64,000 nt of DNA, from NCBI GenBank assembly GCA_015698305.1, contig CP048620.1:2812001-2876000 (forward strand), in the 5' to 3' direction. The notes under the pieces were generated by a model. That model worked only from the letters and a program-made list of their open reading frames with translations, had not been told where the DNA came from and searched no databases. Made by a program: the position numbers and the translations under genes. Below are positions 18,917 through 28,968 of this stretch, in pieces. Position 1 is the first letter of the stretch. Every line of letters begins with the position of its first letter. Source of the stretch: Candidatus Nitrohelix vancouverensis (lineage in GTDB: Bacteria; Nitrospinota; Nitrospinia; Nitrospinales; VA-1).

Positions 18917-19444
18917 ATGATGCACGCAACCACCATTTTAGCGGTTCGGGTGAAAGATCAGGTCGCCATTGGCGGCGACGGTCAGGTCACTCTGGGTAAT
19001 ACCGTGATGAAACATTCCGCCAACAAAGTGCGCCGAATGTATTCAGGAAAAGTCATCGGAGGCTTTGCAGGCTCCACCGCCGACGCCTTTTCCCTGTTCG
19101 CAAAATTCGAAGAGAAACTGGAGAAATTTCAGGGCAATCTGGCCCGCTCCGCAGTGGAACTGGCGAAGGACTGGCGCACCGACAAAATGTTGCGACGTCT
19201 TGAAGCCATGCTCATCGTTGTGGATAGAGAAAGCTCCTTCATTATATCGGGCACCGGAGACGTGGTGGAACCCGAAGACGGCATTCTGGCCATCGGTTCC
19301 GGCGGCATGTACGCCATGGCGGCGGCGAAGGCTTTAATCAAACACACCGACCTGGACGCAAAGCAAATTGTTCAGGAGGCTATGGACATCACCCAGTCCA
19401 TTTGTATTTACACCAATTCAAACATCACCATTGAGGAGTTATAG
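18917..19444 (+). CDS. hslV: HslV, peptidase subunit of the HslUV protease
   Basis: A 175-residue threonine protease subunit that forms a double hexamer capped by HslU. The N-terminus [10 protein letters not shown] contains the catalytic Thr after a short leader, as in many HslV/ClpQ proteins. [30 protein letters not shown] and the C-terminal [13 protein letters not shown] are all classic. The gene directly precedes hslU with a three-base gap. Confidence 0.96.
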   Translation: MMHATTILAVRVKDQVAIGGDGQVTLGNTVMKHSANKVRRMYSGKVIGGFAGSTADAFSLFAKFEEKLEKFQGNLARSAVELAKDWRTDKMLRRLEAMLIVVDRESSFIISGTGDVVEPEDGILAIGSGGMYAMAAAKALIKHTDLDAKQIVQEAMDITQSICIYTNSNITIEEL

Positions 19445-19447
19445 TCA

Positions 19448-20854
19448 GTGGATATTTCATTATCGCCCGTTTCCGAAACGGCGAACGCAACGGAAGATTT
19501 TTTATCCAATTTGACCCCGCGAAAAATTGTCGCCGAACTGGACAAATTCATCGTGGGACAAAACAAGGCCAAACGCGCCGTCGCCATCGCCCTGCGCAAC
19601 CGCTGGAGGCGACGCAAATTGCCCGACGCCCTGCGCGACGAGATCGCTCCAAAAAACATTTTGATGATCGGCCCCACCGGCGTGGGTAAAACCGAAATCG
19701 CGCGGCGACTGGCAAAGCTGGCTCAGTCCCCATTCATTAAAGTCGAGGCTTCCAAATACACCGAAGTCGGTTATGTCGGGCGCGACGTCGAATCCATGAT
19801 TCGCGATCTCGTCGAATTGAGCCGCACCATGGTCAAGGAAGAAAGTAAACTGAAGGTCGTGGAACAGGCGCGCGTGGCGGCGAAAGAACGTCTTCTCGAC
19901 CTGCTCCTACCCCCGCCGCCGGGTTTTTCCAAACAAAAAGAGAACATGGAACTGGACCCGCTGGGACGCCAGCATTACGAAAAAACCCGAGAAAAATTCT
20001 CCGCCTATTTGGCAGAAGGACGCTTTGACGACCGCGAGGTTGAAATCGAAGTGCAGGAAAAAGCCGGCCCTTCTATGGACATGATGGGAACCGGAATGGA
20101 CGAGATGGGCGCCAACATCAAAGACATGTTGCACAATATCATGCCGCAAAAAACCAAGAAACGAAAAGTCAAAGCGCCCGAAGCGTTCAAGATACTGGCA
20201 CAGGAAGAAGCCGAAAAATTGATCGACAACGACAAGGTCGAACAAGACGCGCTGGACCGGGCGCAGAACAGCGGCATCATCTTCATTGACGAGATCGACA
20301 AAATCTGCGGACGGCAGGGAATGCAGGGACCGGATGTTTCGCGCGAAGGCGTGCAACGCGACCTGCTCCCGATCGTCGAAGGCGCTTCCGTCAACACGCG
20401 CTACGGCATCGTCAAGACCGACCATATTTTATTCATATCGGCGGGAGCCTTTCATTCGTCCAAGCCCTCGGACCTGATTCCCGAGTTTCAGGGCCGCTTC
20501 CCGATCCGCGTGGAACTCGATTCGCTTTCCGAATCGGACTTTGTGAGAATTCTGACGGAGCCAGACAACGCGCTGATCAAACAGTACATGGAGTTGCTCA
20601 AAACCGAAGGCATCGAACTCACTTTCAGCGAGGATTCCATCGCCGAGATCGCCTCCATGTCGGCGACAGTGAACGAACGCACGGAGAATATCGGAGCGCG
20701 CCGCCTGCAAACCGTTCTGGAAAAATTGCTCGAAGATATTTCCTTCGACGCTCCCGATCTGGAAGACCAGGTTGTTTCCATCGACCGCAAAGCCGTGCAG
20801 GACAAACTGTCGGATATCATTCAGGATGAAGATCTCAGTCGCTACATTCTCTAG
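19448..20854 (+). CDS. hslU: HslU, ATPase subunit of the HslUV protease
   Basis: A 468-residue AAA+ unfoldase that feeds proteins to HslV. It starts at GTG three bases after hslV. Walker A is GPTGVGKT (near residues 74-81), with [24 protein letters not shown] as the pore-loop region. The I domain runs from about 125 to 245, and Walker B is [11 protein letters not shown]. The C-terminus ends SRYIL, matching the conserved tail that docks into HslV. Confidence 0.96.
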   Translation: MDISLSPVSETANATEDFLSNLTPRKIVAELDKFIVGQNKAKRAVAIALRNRWRRRKLPDALRDEIAPKNILMIGPTGVGKTEIARRLAKLAQSPFIKVEASKYTEVGYVGRDVESMIRDLVELSRTMVKEESKLKVVEQARVAAKERLLDLLLPPPPGFSKQKENMELDPLGRQHYEKTREKFSAYLAEGRFDDREVEIEVQEKAGPSMDMMGTGMDEMGANIKDMLHNIMPQKTKKRKVKAPEAFKILAQEEAEKLIDNDKVEQDALDRAQNSGIIFIDEIDKICGRQGMQGPDVSREGVQRDLLPIVEGASVNTRYGIVKTDHILFISAGAFHSSKPSDLIPEFQGRFPIRVELDSLSESDFVRILTEPDNALIKQYMELLKTEGIELTFSEDSIAEIASMSATVNERTENIGARRLQTVLEKLLEDISFDAPDLEDQVVSIDRKAVQDKLSDIIQDEDLSRYIL

Positions 20855-20935
20855 GCCCATCTCAACAATGCCCGAGAATAACTATCATTCATTGTGCAAG
20901 CTGAATATCTCAATCGTCACGCTCTATAGGTCGCT

Positions 20936-21820
20936 ATGAAAAAAGGATTACAGAAAGCCGAAGTCCTGCTCGAGGCTCTGCCTTACATAAAAAAATTCTT
21001 CGGGAAAACCATTGTCATTAAATATGGCGGCGCCGCAATGGTTTCCGAAGAGTTAAAGAAAAACTTTGCTCTCGATATCGTGATGATGAAGTACGTCGGC
21101 ATGAATCCGGTGATCGTGCATGGCGGTGGACCACAGATCAACAAGACCTTGGACGCTCTCGGCATTCCCTCGCATTTTGTCGAAGGCCAGCGCGTGACCG
21201 ACAAGAATTCCATCGACGTCGTGGAAATGGTTCTCGGCGGTCAGGTGAACAAGGAAATCGTGTCGCAGATCAACGAGCAAGGCGGCAACGCCGTGGGCAT
21301 CACCGGAAAAGACGGCGGCTTGATCGAAGCCAAACGCCATCGAAAAATAAAATTATCCCCGGAAACGGAACGACCTGAAATCATCGATCTGGGTCTGGTC
21401 GGCGAAATCACTCAGATCAATCCCAAGATTCTCAAGGTTCTGGACAACAGCGGCTTCATTCCCGTCATCGCGCCCACCGGAAGAGGCGAAGACGGCGAGA
21501 CCCTTAATATCAACGCAGACTTTGTCGCTTCCGAAATCGCCGTGGCGCTTCATGCTGAAAAACTGATCCTGATGACAGACGCGCCAGGCGTGCTCGACAA
21601 AGATGATAATCTGCTGACCAATCTCACGCCCAAGATGGTGAACCGCTTGATCAAGTCCAAGGTCATCATCGGCGGCATGGTGCCCAAAGTGAATTGCTGT
21701 CTGACCGCCTTGAAAAAAGGCGTGCTCAAAACGCATATCATCGACGGTCGCCAAAAGCACGCCCCGCTCCTTGAAATTTTCACGGAAAAAGGCATAGGCA
21801 CCCTGATCGTACCGGAATAA
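20936..21820 (+). CDS. argB: Acetylglutamate kinase
   Basis: A 294-residue amino-acid kinase for the second step of arginine synthesis (N-acetylglutamate to its 5-phosphate). It shows KYGGAAM (Lys ATP ligand), VIVHGGGPQIN, the substrate-binding EGQRVTD, NAVGITGKDGG, and a C-terminal GGMVPKVNCCLTAL. The N-terminal helix (residues 1-20) is of the kind present in arginine-feedback-sensitive forms. It follows hslU by 81 bases and may share its transcript. Confidence 0.95.
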   Translation: MKKGLQKAEVLLEALPYIKKFFGKTIVIKYGGAAMVSEELKKNFALDIVMMKYVGMNPVIVHGGGPQINKTLDALGIPSHFVEGQRVTDKNSIDVVEMVLGGQVNKEIVSQINEQGGNAVGITGKDGGLIEAKRHRKIKLSPETERPEIIDLGLVGEITQINPKILKVLDNSGFIPVIAPTGRGEDGETLNINADFVASEIAVALHAEKLILMTDAPGVLDKDDNLLTNLTPKMVNRLIKSKVIIGGMVPKVNCCLTALKKGVLKTHIIDGRQKHAPLLEIFTEKGIGTLIVPE

Positions 21821-21888
21821 TTTTTCAAAAGGGAATCAGGCCGTGTTGCTATTTGACATCGGTCGAAACACCGCCCCCGCCAGATATA

Positions 21889-21917
21889 TTGACAAGACGC
21901 GGACGGATTGATAATTT
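21889..21917 (+). promoter_or_regulatory. Promoter of hrcA-grpE
   Basis: TTGACA (21889-21894), a 17-base spacer and TAATTT (21912-21917), 36 bases before the hrcA start. No CIRCE element (TTAGCACTC and its complement) is visible nearby. Confidence 0.6.
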
Positions 21918-21953
21918 GAAATCAGTTAACGATTCCTATTACTGGCAAACACA

Positions 21954-23021
21954 ATGACAACTCTTGCCCTGGACGAACGTAGCAAAGTGATATTGCTAGA
22001 AGTCGTTCGAGACTATATTCAAACAGCGGAACCCGTCGGCTCGCGCACCGTTTCCAAGAATCTGTCGGAGCCATTGAGTCCGGCAACCATTCGCAACGTC
22101 ATGGCGGACCTGTCCGATCTCGGTTACCTCAAGCAACCGCACGTATCCGCAGGCAGGGTCCCCACGGACAAAGGCTACCGTTTTCTCGTCAATCACCTTC
22201 TCGACCTCGAAAAAACGCAAGGCAGTCAGTCGCATGCGCTCCCCGGCGACGTGTTCAACGCGCATCCGAATCTGCAGGAGGAACTGGAAAGAGCCTGCGC
22301 GAGCTTGTCGACTCATTCCAACCAGACCGGGCTGGTCATGTTACCTTGTTTTTCCAATGCGCTTTTCAAACACATCGAATTCATCAAGGTCGGCCCCAAA
22401 GAAGCGCTTGCCGTGTTTTATTCCGAACTCGGCGTCTTGCAGAATAAAATCATTCCCATTGAGCAGGGCGTCACTCAGGAGCAACTGGCTTCGATATCGA
22501 ATTATATCAATCGCGAGTTCAAGGGACTGTCCATTCGAAGCATCAAGAAAGAAGCGCTCAGAAGGATTCAGAACGAAAAAGCGCATTACGATAAATTGAT
22601 GCAACAGGCTTTGAAATTTTCGGCGCAATTGATGGAAGATGAAAATGAAAAGAGCGGACTTCTGGTTGAAGGCGCCTTTCACCTGCTGGATTCGCCGGAA
22701 TTTTCCGCCAATCTGGAGAAAATGAAAACCCTTCTGCAAACAGTTGAAGAAAAAACAAAACTGATCACCCTGCTCGATCATTGTCTGAAACAGGACGGAG
22801 TCACCATTTTCATTGGCGGCGAGGATCTGGAAGAGGAGATGGAGGACTGCAGTCTGATCGCAAAAAATTACGGACACAGCGGCGAAAACCTGGGAACCAT
22901 CGCGATTTTCGGCCCCAAGCGCATCGACTATTGCCGCATGATATCCATTGTCAATCAAACCGCCCAGGCAGTCTCTGGCGTGTTATCCAATGTAAAAAAG
23001 GACGTTTCATTATATGAGTAA
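21954..23021 (+). CDS. hrcA: Heat-inducible transcription repressor HrcA
   Basis: A 355-residue repressor that in other bacteria binds CIRCE operators at groE and dnaK genes. The N-terminal winged helix holds EPVGSRTVSKN and SPATIRNVMADLSDLGYLKQPHVSAGRVPTDKGYR. The C-terminal GAF-like domain ends in IFGPKRIDYCRMISIV. Its last eight bases overlap the grpE start, which indicates tight coupling. Confidence 0.95.
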   Translation: MTTLALDERSKVILLEVVRDYIQTAEPVGSRTVSKNLSEPLSPATIRNVMADLSDLGYLKQPHVSAGRVPTDKGYRFLVNHLLDLEKTQGSQSHALPGDVFNAHPNLQEELERACASLSTHSNQTGLVMLPCFSNALFKHIEFIKVGPKEALAVFYSELGVLQNKIIPIEQGVTQEQLASISNYINREFKGLSIRSIKKEALRRIQNEKAHYDKLMQQALKFSAQLMEDENEKSGLLVEGAFHLLDSPEFSANLEKMKTLLQTVEEKTKLITLLDHCLKQDGVTIFIGGEDLEEEMEDCSLIAKNYGHSGENLGTIAIFGPKRIDYCRMISIVNQTAQAVSGVLSNVKKDVSLYE

Positions 23022-23610
23022 GAAAAAAGCAGAAACCGAAGAAATTCAGGACGAATCACCCGAAGTCCTCGACGCGGATGAAGTTGTTGAAGAGTCTTCT
23101 GTCGACGAGGTTCTGGAAGACATCGAACAGGATGCGGTCGCAGAACTCCAGAAACAATTGGATGAAAAAGAAGCGGAACTCGTCGAGTTGCGCGGCGTGG
23201 CCTTGCGCGTCAAAGCCGACGGCGAGAATTACAAAAAACGACTGGATAAGGAAAAAGCGGACCTTTCCAAATTTGCCAATGAACGTTTGCTCAAGGAACT
23301 GCTCACCATTCACGACAATCTGGACCGCGCTCTGAACGCGCCCAATATTTCCATTGAGTCTCTGCGCGAAGGCGTTGAAATGATTCTCAAGGAATTCGAA
23401 AAATTCATGGAAAAACAAAACGTGGAGCCTATGGAATCGGTCGGCAAACCTTTCGATCCCAATATCCACGAAGTCCTGAGTCAAATCGAATCCGCCGATC
23501 ACGAAGACAATCACGTGATTCAGGAACATGCGCGCGGCTATTATTTGCAGGGACGCGTCCTCCGCCCGGCGCAAGTGGTCATTTCCAAAGCGCCCGCCAA
23601 AGCGGAATAA
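23014..23610 (+). CDS. grpE: GrpE, nucleotide exchange factor of DnaK
   Basis: A 198-residue cochaperone. Residues 1-45 are acidic and probably disordered, followed by a long coiled coil (45-110) and the beta domain with PFDPNIHEVLSQIES and YYLQGRVLRPAQVVIS. It overlaps hrcA by eight bases. dnaK and dnaJ, often next in line, are not here; the next gene is mutM. Confidence 0.95.
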   Translation: MSKKKAETEEIQDESPEVLDADEVVEESSVDEVLEDIEQDAVAELQKQLDEKEAELVELRGVALRVKADGENYKKRLDKEKADLSKFANERLLKELLTIHDNLDRALNAPNISIESLREGVEMILKEFEKFMEKQNVEPMESVGKPFDPNIHEVLSQIESADHEDNHVIQEHARGYYLQGRVLRPAQVVISKAPAKAE

Positions 23611-23659
23611 TCCGGCGCATCGCTCGCCGCGCGTTACCTAACTCAGGGATCGATTTCAC

Positions 23660-24475
23660 ATGCCCGAATTGCCAGAAGTCGAAACTTTGAAAAACGCCCT
23701 GCTCCCCCTCGTCCGCCATCAGGTTCTGGAAGACATTCATTTTCATCGGAGCAATCTGCGCTACCCGATCCCCATCGCCGACCTGAATGAACGTTTCAAG
23801 GGGCGCCGCATTGACAATGTCTTGCGCAAGGGGAAGTACATTCTGTTTCAGGCCGAAACGGGCGCAATGATCCTGCACCTGGGAATGAGCGGACGGGTGA
23901 CGCAGTCGCACTCTGCCGAGGCGAAAGAAAAGCACACGCATATCGTCTTCAAATTTCAGTCCAACTTGTATCTGCATTTCGTCGACCCAAGGCGCTTTGG
24001 TTGTGTCGCCTGGGCGCCGGAAAATAAAGGACACCCCCTGCTCGACCGGCTCGGCGTCGATCCCATGACGCCCGAGTTGACAGCGCAGGCCATGAAAACT
24101 CTGGCAAAGGGTTGCACCGCATCCATCAAGTCGTTTCTGATGGATTCGCATCGTCTTGCGGGCGTCGGCAATATTTATGCCTGCGAATCGCTCTTTCGCT
24201 CCGGCATCCGCCCCACCTCCCCAGCCGGACGCGTGTCGCTCAAGCGCTGGGAGCGTCTTGTCGCTGAATTGCGTTTTGTCTTGCAACAAAGCATTGATGC
24301 GGGCGGGTCGACGCTACGGGATTTTTTCAACGCCGACGGAGAACCGGGATATTATTCGACCCAGTTCTGCGTCTATGGAAAAGAGAAACAGGCTTGCCCG
24401 CAATGCTCGTTTCCCATCACGCGCATCACCCAAACGGGTCGTTCCACTTTCTATTGTAAGAAATGTCAGAAATAA
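23660..24475 (+). CDS. mutM: Formamidopyrimidine-DNA glycosylase
   Basis: A 271-residue bifunctional DNA glycosylase/lyase that removes oxidised purines. It begins MPELPEVE, giving the catalytic Pro2 and Glu3. A lysine in GKYILF, the helix-two-turn-helix with GVGNIYACESLFRSGI, and a C-terminal zinc finger (CPQC and CKKC) are all present. The gene is 49 bases after grpE. Confidence 0.95.
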   Translation: MPELPEVETLKNALLPLVRHQVLEDIHFHRSNLRYPIPIADLNERFKGRRIDNVLRKGKYILFQAETGAMILHLGMSGRVTQSHSAEAKEKHTHIVFKFQSNLYLHFVDPRRFGCVAWAPENKGHPLLDRLGVDPMTPELTAQAMKTLAKGCTASIKSFLMDSHRLAGVGNIYACESLFRSGIRPTSPAGRVSLKRWERLVAELRFVLQQSIDAGGSTLRDFFNADGEPGYYSTQFCVYGKEKQACPQCSFPITRITQTGRSTFYCKKCQK

Positions 24476-24490
24476 ACCGCATCTGATTTC

Positions 24491-26173
24491 ATGAGCGCTC
24501 AATCCACAATCTCAAACACGCCAGAGACCGCGCAATCGCTTTCCATCGGCCTGGTCACGCTGAACGCAAAATTCGTTCACAGTTCATTGAGTCTGCGTAA
24601 TCTGCGCAACGCGGCGCGACGCGCAGGCTATGAAAATGTATGGCTCCTGGAATTCTCTATCGGTCAACCTGTATGGAAACAGGCCGCAGAAATCCTTGCC
24701 CGGTCTCCGAGCATTCTGGGTTTCGGTATTTACATCTGGAACCGCGCGCAAACGTTCGAGCTGATCGAACGAATTCACAAACAGGCGCCTCATATTGCCA
24801 TCGCCATTGGCGGCCCCGAAGTTTCTTTCGATGCGGAAAGCCAGGCGCCCTGCACCCTGCTCGCAGGAGAAGGCGAAGACAAGTGGGTGGAATTTCTCAA
24901 CCACTCAGCCCTGGGCCTCACGCCTTCATCCGCAACCCTGCAGGAATGGAAAACTTACGGCAACAGTCTGCCCGACCTGCTCCCGCCCTATGGCGAAGAA
25001 GATTTGCCGAATTTAAAAAACCGGATCGTGTACCTCGAAACGTCGAGAGGTTGCCCCTATCTCTGCTCGTTCTGTTTGTCCGCGCTGGATAAAACCGTTC
25101 GCTATTTTGAAGACGCCGACACCGAAAAACAAATCGAGCTTCTCATTCAGGGCGGCGTCAAGCAGATCAAATTTGTCGATCGCACCTTCAACCTGAAACC
25201 CAAAAGGATGAAGGAATTGATGTCATGGCTGACGCAGTTTGAAGACTGCTCGTTTCACTTCGAAGTCGTCGGGGATATTTTGTCCGCTGAACTGAATGAA
25301 TTTTTCAAGACCGTGCCCGAGGGAATGTTCCAGTTTGAGATCGGAATTCAGACCACCAACGAAGAAGTCCAGAACGCCATCCAAAGAAAACAGAACGCGC
25401 AAAAGCTCCTGAAAAATTTAAAGAACCTGATTGAGCTGGACACGATACACCTGCACTGCGACCTGATCTTTGGCCTGCCCGGAGAAAATTTGCAGGACAT
25501 TCTGCAATCCTTCGAAGAGATCGTTTCGCTCAAACCGCATGAACTCCAACTGGGGTTCCTGAAATTTCTGCCCGGCTCTCCCATCTGCAAGGACATCGAA
25601 CCGCACGGTTATCAATATCAGTCCACGCCGCCTTATGAATTGATCTGCCACAATCAGCTTTCAGCCGAGGAAGTTGTTTATCTGAAAAAATTCGAGGAAG
25701 CCTTTGACCTTTTCTATAACACCAAACGCTTCTATTTTTCTTTTCAGCGTCAGATGGAACGACTCAAGGCAAGCGAGATTATCAATCGGCTGATCGAGGT
25801 CATGGAATCGCGAAACCTGTTTTTCTCCGCGCTGTCTCTCGACGCCCAGTACCGGATTTTTCACGACGCATTTGAGATACACGCCAGTCCGCTGGAATTC
25901 GACCTCCTGCGTCTGGATTATCTCTATGCGCAACGCGTCTACCGACTCCCTGAATTTTTACGCCTGCCATTTCTCGGAACCGGAAAGGAAAAATTGAAAG
26001 CCTGGTCCGGCGACGGCAAAACGCCGCTCATGCCCTTTCGTCACAACATCAAAATTGAACGCGGCGTCGTTCAAACCACCCCCTCCGACGCCTACCAATA
26101 CTACGCCATCGAGCATGTAACGGGGGAACGCGGCTACCATCGCAAACCCCGGCTTCGCCAGGAAACGCCTTAA
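24491..26173 (+). CDS. B12-binding radical SAM protein with DUF4080-type C-terminus
   Basis: A 560-residue protein. Residues 18-140 form a cobalamin-binding-like domain (GLVTLNAKFVHSSLSLRNLR, GGPEVSFDAE). The radical SAM motif is CPYLCSFC (Cys188, 192, 195) after ETSRG. The barrel ends near residue 380, and the C-terminal 180 residues fit the DUF4080 extension common to this subgroup. The function is unknown. It starts 15 bases after mutM, probably in the same transcript. Confidence 0.88.
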   Translation: MSAQSTISNTPETAQSLSIGLVTLNAKFVHSSLSLRNLRNAARRAGYENVWLLEFSIGQPVWKQAAEILARSPSILGFGIYIWNRAQTFELIERIHKQAPHIAIAIGGPEVSFDAESQAPCTLLAGEGEDKWVEFLNHSALGLTPSSATLQEWKTYGNSLPDLLPPYGEEDLPNLKNRIVYLETSRGCPYLCSFCLSALDKTVRYFEDADTEKQIELLIQGGVKQIKFVDRTFNLKPKRMKELMSWLTQFEDCSFHFEVVGDILSAELNEFFKTVPEGMFQFEIGIQTTNEEVQNAIQRKQNAQKLLKNLKNLIELDTIHLHCDLIFGLPGENLQDILQSFEEIVSLKPHELQLGFLKFLPGSPICKDIEPHGYQYQSTPPYELICHNQLSAEEVVYLKKFEEAFDLFYNTKRFYFSFQRQMERLKASEIINRLIEVMESRNLFFSALSLDAQYRIFHDAFEIHASPLEFDLLRLDYLYAQRVYRLPEFLRLPFLGTGKEKLKAWSGDGKTPLMPFRHNIKIERGVVQTTPSDAYQYYAIEHVTGERGYHRKPRLRQETP

Positions 26174-26256
26174 AAAAATTTTTGTTATCCGCAGGTAAAA
26201 AGATATACTTGTGGAATTAATCCAAATTCACCATTTTTGCGCCACAGGAGTTAATT

Positions 26257-27948
26257 TTGAGCGACACAACGCCCCCCATTTTGAATCGTAAAAGCCGAGT
26301 CGTCACCCAGGGTGACAAACGCGCGCCCAACCGCGCCATGCTACGCGCCGTGGGCTTTCAGGACGGAGACTTCAACAAACCCATCGTCGGCATCGCCAAC
26401 GGACAGAGCGACATCACGCCCTGTAACGCCGGCCTTGGTAAACTTGCCGATGTCGCCGCGGCGGAAATCCGCAAATCCGGCGGCATGCCCCAAACCTTTG
26501 GCACGATCACCGTCAGCGACGGTATTTCTATGGGAACCGAGGGAATGAAATGCTCCCTCGTCAGCCGGGAAGTGATCGCGGACTCCATCGAAACGGCCTG
26601 TCGCGGCGCCAATATGGACGCCGTCATCTGCATCGGCGGCTGTGATAAAAACATGCCCGGCGCGATGATCGCCATGGCGCGTATGGACATTCCCGGTATT
26701 TTCGTTTACGGAGGCACTATCAAACCCGGAAAGCTCGGCGAACGCGACCTGACCGTGGTGAGCGTTTTCGAGGCAGTGGGACAACAAAGCTCCGGCACGA
26801 TCAACAACGATTATCTGGCCGAAATTGAAAAGAACGCCTGCCCCGGATTCGGTTCCTGCGGCGGCATGTACACGGCGAACACCATGTCCTCCGCTTTCGA
26901 GGCGATGGGAATGAGCCTTCCTTACAGCTCCACCATGGCCAACGAGGACAAGGAAAAAGAACTCAACACAGGGGAATGCGCGCGCGCCCTGCTGAAACTT
27001 GTCGAGAAAAATATTGTCCCGCGCGATATTCTGACACGAAAGGCTTTTGAGAACGCCATCACCGTCATCATGGCGCTGGGCGGCTCGACCAACGCGGTTT
27101 TACATTTGCTGGCCATCGCGCACACCGTCAACGTCGACCTCACGATCGACGATTTTGAAACGATTCGTCAGCGTTCGCCGCGATTCTGCGATCTGCGCCC
27201 TTCCGGCAAATACGTTGCGGTCGATCTGCACCGCGTCGGAGGCGTCCCGCAAGTCATGAAAATGCTCTTGAACAAAGGCCTCCTGCATGGCGACTGCATG
27301 ACCGTCACCGGCAAGACCATCGCGGAAAATCTGGCGGACATTCCCGACATGCCGTCCAGCGATCAGGACGTTATTCTACCGATTGAAAAACCGCTTTCAC
27401 CTGAAGGCCATCTGGCGATCCTGAAAGGCAACCTCAGCCCCGAAGGCTCTGTCGCCAAAACCAGCGGCGTGAAAGTCAAACGCCTTGAAGGCCCGGCGCG
27501 CATCTTCGAATCGGAAGAAGAATGTCTCGATGCGATCATCAGCGATAAAATCAAGGCCGGAGACATCGTCGTCATTCGCTATGAAGGTCCCAAAGGCGGT
27601 CCGGGCATGCGAGAGATGCTGGCGCCCACCGCCGCAATCGTGGGCAAGGGACTCGACGACAAGGTCGGACTCATCACCGACGGCAGATTCTCCGGCGGCA
27701 CGCATGGGCTGGTCGTCGGCCACGTCGCGCCGGAAGCGCAGGTCGGCGGAACCATCGGCTTGCTCCAGGAAGGCGACCCCATCGTCATCGATATTGAACA
27801 CCGCATTCTCGAAGTCAAACTGGATGACGCGACTCTCGAAGCGCGGCGAAAACAATGGTCGGCTCCAGCGCTGAAGTATACCCGAGGCGTTTTGTCGAAA
27901 TTCGCCAAACTGGTATCCTCCGCATCCCGCGGGGCTGTAACCGACTAG
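26257..27948 (+). CDS. ilvD: Dihydroxy-acid dehydratase
   Basis: A 563-residue Fe-S dehydratase for the third step of branched-chain amino acid synthesis. It shows cluster and substrate signatures [27 protein letters not shown], and [10 protein letters not shown], and ends with [18 protein letters not shown]. Translation starts at TTG, with a GGAG six bases upstream; an in-frame ATG would truncate conserved sequence. A strong hairpin follows the stop. Confidence 0.96.
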   Translation: MSDTTPPILNRKSRVVTQGDKRAPNRAMLRAVGFQDGDFNKPIVGIANGQSDITPCNAGLGKLADVAAAEIRKSGGMPQTFGTITVSDGISMGTEGMKCSLVSREVIADSIETACRGANMDAVICIGGCDKNMPGAMIAMARMDIPGIFVYGGTIKPGKLGERDLTVVSVFEAVGQQSSGTINNDYLAEIEKNACPGFGSCGGMYTANTMSSAFEAMGMSLPYSSTMANEDKEKELNTGECARALLKLVEKNIVPRDILTRKAFENAITVIMALGGSTNAVLHLLAIAHTVNVDLTIDDFETIRQRSPRFCDLRPSGKYVAVDLHRVGGVPQVMKMLLNKGLLHGDCMTVTGKTIAENLADIPDMPSSDQDVILPIEKPLSPEGHLAILKGNLSPEGSVAKTSGVKVKRLEGPARIFESEEECLDAIISDKIKAGDIVVIRYEGPKGGPGMREMLAPTAAIVGKGLDDKVGLITDGRFSGGTHGLVVGHVAPEAQVGGTIGLLQEGDPIVIDIEHRILEVKLDDATLEARRKQWSAPALKYTRGVLSKFAKLVSSASRGAVTD

Positions 27949-27960
27949 TGAGACTTTTCG

Positions 27961-27991
27961 AACGTCCCCCTGCATATCGCAGGGGGACGTT
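27961..27991 (+). terminator. Hairpin after ilvD
   Basis: A perfect 13-base stem (AACGTCCCCCTGC and its complement) with a five-base ATATC loop. It begins 12 bases after the ilvD stop. The downstream sequence is only mildly T-rich (ctcttc), so it may act as an attenuator or mRNA-end stabiliser rather than a full terminator. Confidence 0.65.
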
Positions 27992-28008
27992 CTCTTCAAG
28001 CGTTTTCT

Positions 28009-28959
28009 ATGACTGTGGAATCAATCAAGGTAAATCGAAAGATACTGGACCGGGAGGGGCGATTAAACCTCTACTACCTGCACAAACTGTACGGGCACAT
28101 CGCGCAGACCGTTTCCAGACGATTGTTCGAGGAACATTTCATAGACATTCCCATGACGGCGGGCATGTGGGGCGGTTCGTACATGGTCGCCAACGACGAA
28201 GGAATCGCCCGTTCCAACGTGACTCGTCTTTACAGCATCGTCAATGTTCCACAAAATTCCCGCCTCGATGATCCCAAGAACTTTGAATTGTTGATGATCA
28301 CCTATCATCAGGTTCTTAAGGAAACGCTGGACGCTTACGGATTCAATTTCGTCGACCCGCAGTGGGGAGAAAAGATTCCCTACACCAACAATCTAAAACC
28401 GACAACCTCTCTGCAAATGTGGGATCAGAGCAAGCGTGTGCACTATTTGCGAGTGTTTTTTGTCTGGAACATCACGTCCTGGGAAGAGTCGATCATTTAC
28501 GACGCTGTGCGAAAAATCAAGGTTGTGAAAGAAGTTCTCGACCTGAACCGTCCGCCAATGATCAAGGACATGGCAGAAACAAAATTCCTATTGCAGGACA
28601 CTCTGATTCTTTACTACACCCTTTATGGGGCCTTGACCGAAGATTTCAAGGAACATGCGGACGCCATCATGCAACCCTTGCTCAAGGAATTTCTGGGGGG
28701 GATACGTAGCGCCGAAGTGGCGGAAGAATGGTTCCTGAAAATCTATTCCAACGCCATTGTCTATGGCTTTGAAGAAGCCCTCGAAGGCGCCTATCAGAAA
28801 TATGGTCTGGAGATTAAGAAAGTCGAAGAGTGGCCGGTTGATAAAATCAACTGGGTGCCGCCAGAGCTTAAAGAAAAACTTGTCCCGCAATTTCAGAAGC
28901 TGTTTCTGAAATTCCAAACCAATCTGGAAAAAAAATACCTCGACGAAAACGCAGACTGA
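28009..28959 (+). CDS. Hypothetical protein, 316 residues
   Basis: I do not recognise this protein. It is soluble, aromatic-rich and mostly helical, with motifs such as LYYLHKLYGHIAQTV near the N-terminus, FNFVDPQWGEKIPYTNN near residue 114 and WNITSWEESIIYDAVRKIKVVKE in the middle. There is no signal peptide, metal motif or membrane segment. The start ATG is 18 bases past the ilvD hairpin. It converges on the lipoprotein gene with a nine-base gap. Confidence 0.6.
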   Translation: MTVESIKVNRKILDREGRLNLYYLHKLYGHIAQTVSRRLFEEHFIDIPMTAGMWGGSYMVANDEGIARSNVTRLYSIVNVPQNSRLDDPKNFELLMITYHQVLKETLDAYGFNFVDPQWGEKIPYTNNLKPTTSLQMWDQSKRVHYLRVFFVWNITSWEESIIYDAVRKIKVVKEVLDLNRPPMIKDMAETKFLLQDTLILYYTLYGALTEDFKEHADAIMQPLLKEFLGGIRSAEVAEEWFLKIYSNAIVYGFEEALEGAYQKYGLEIKKVEEWPVDKINWVPPELKEKLVPQFQKLFLKFQTNLEKKYLDENAD

Positions 28960-28968
28960 CCCGCCGTT

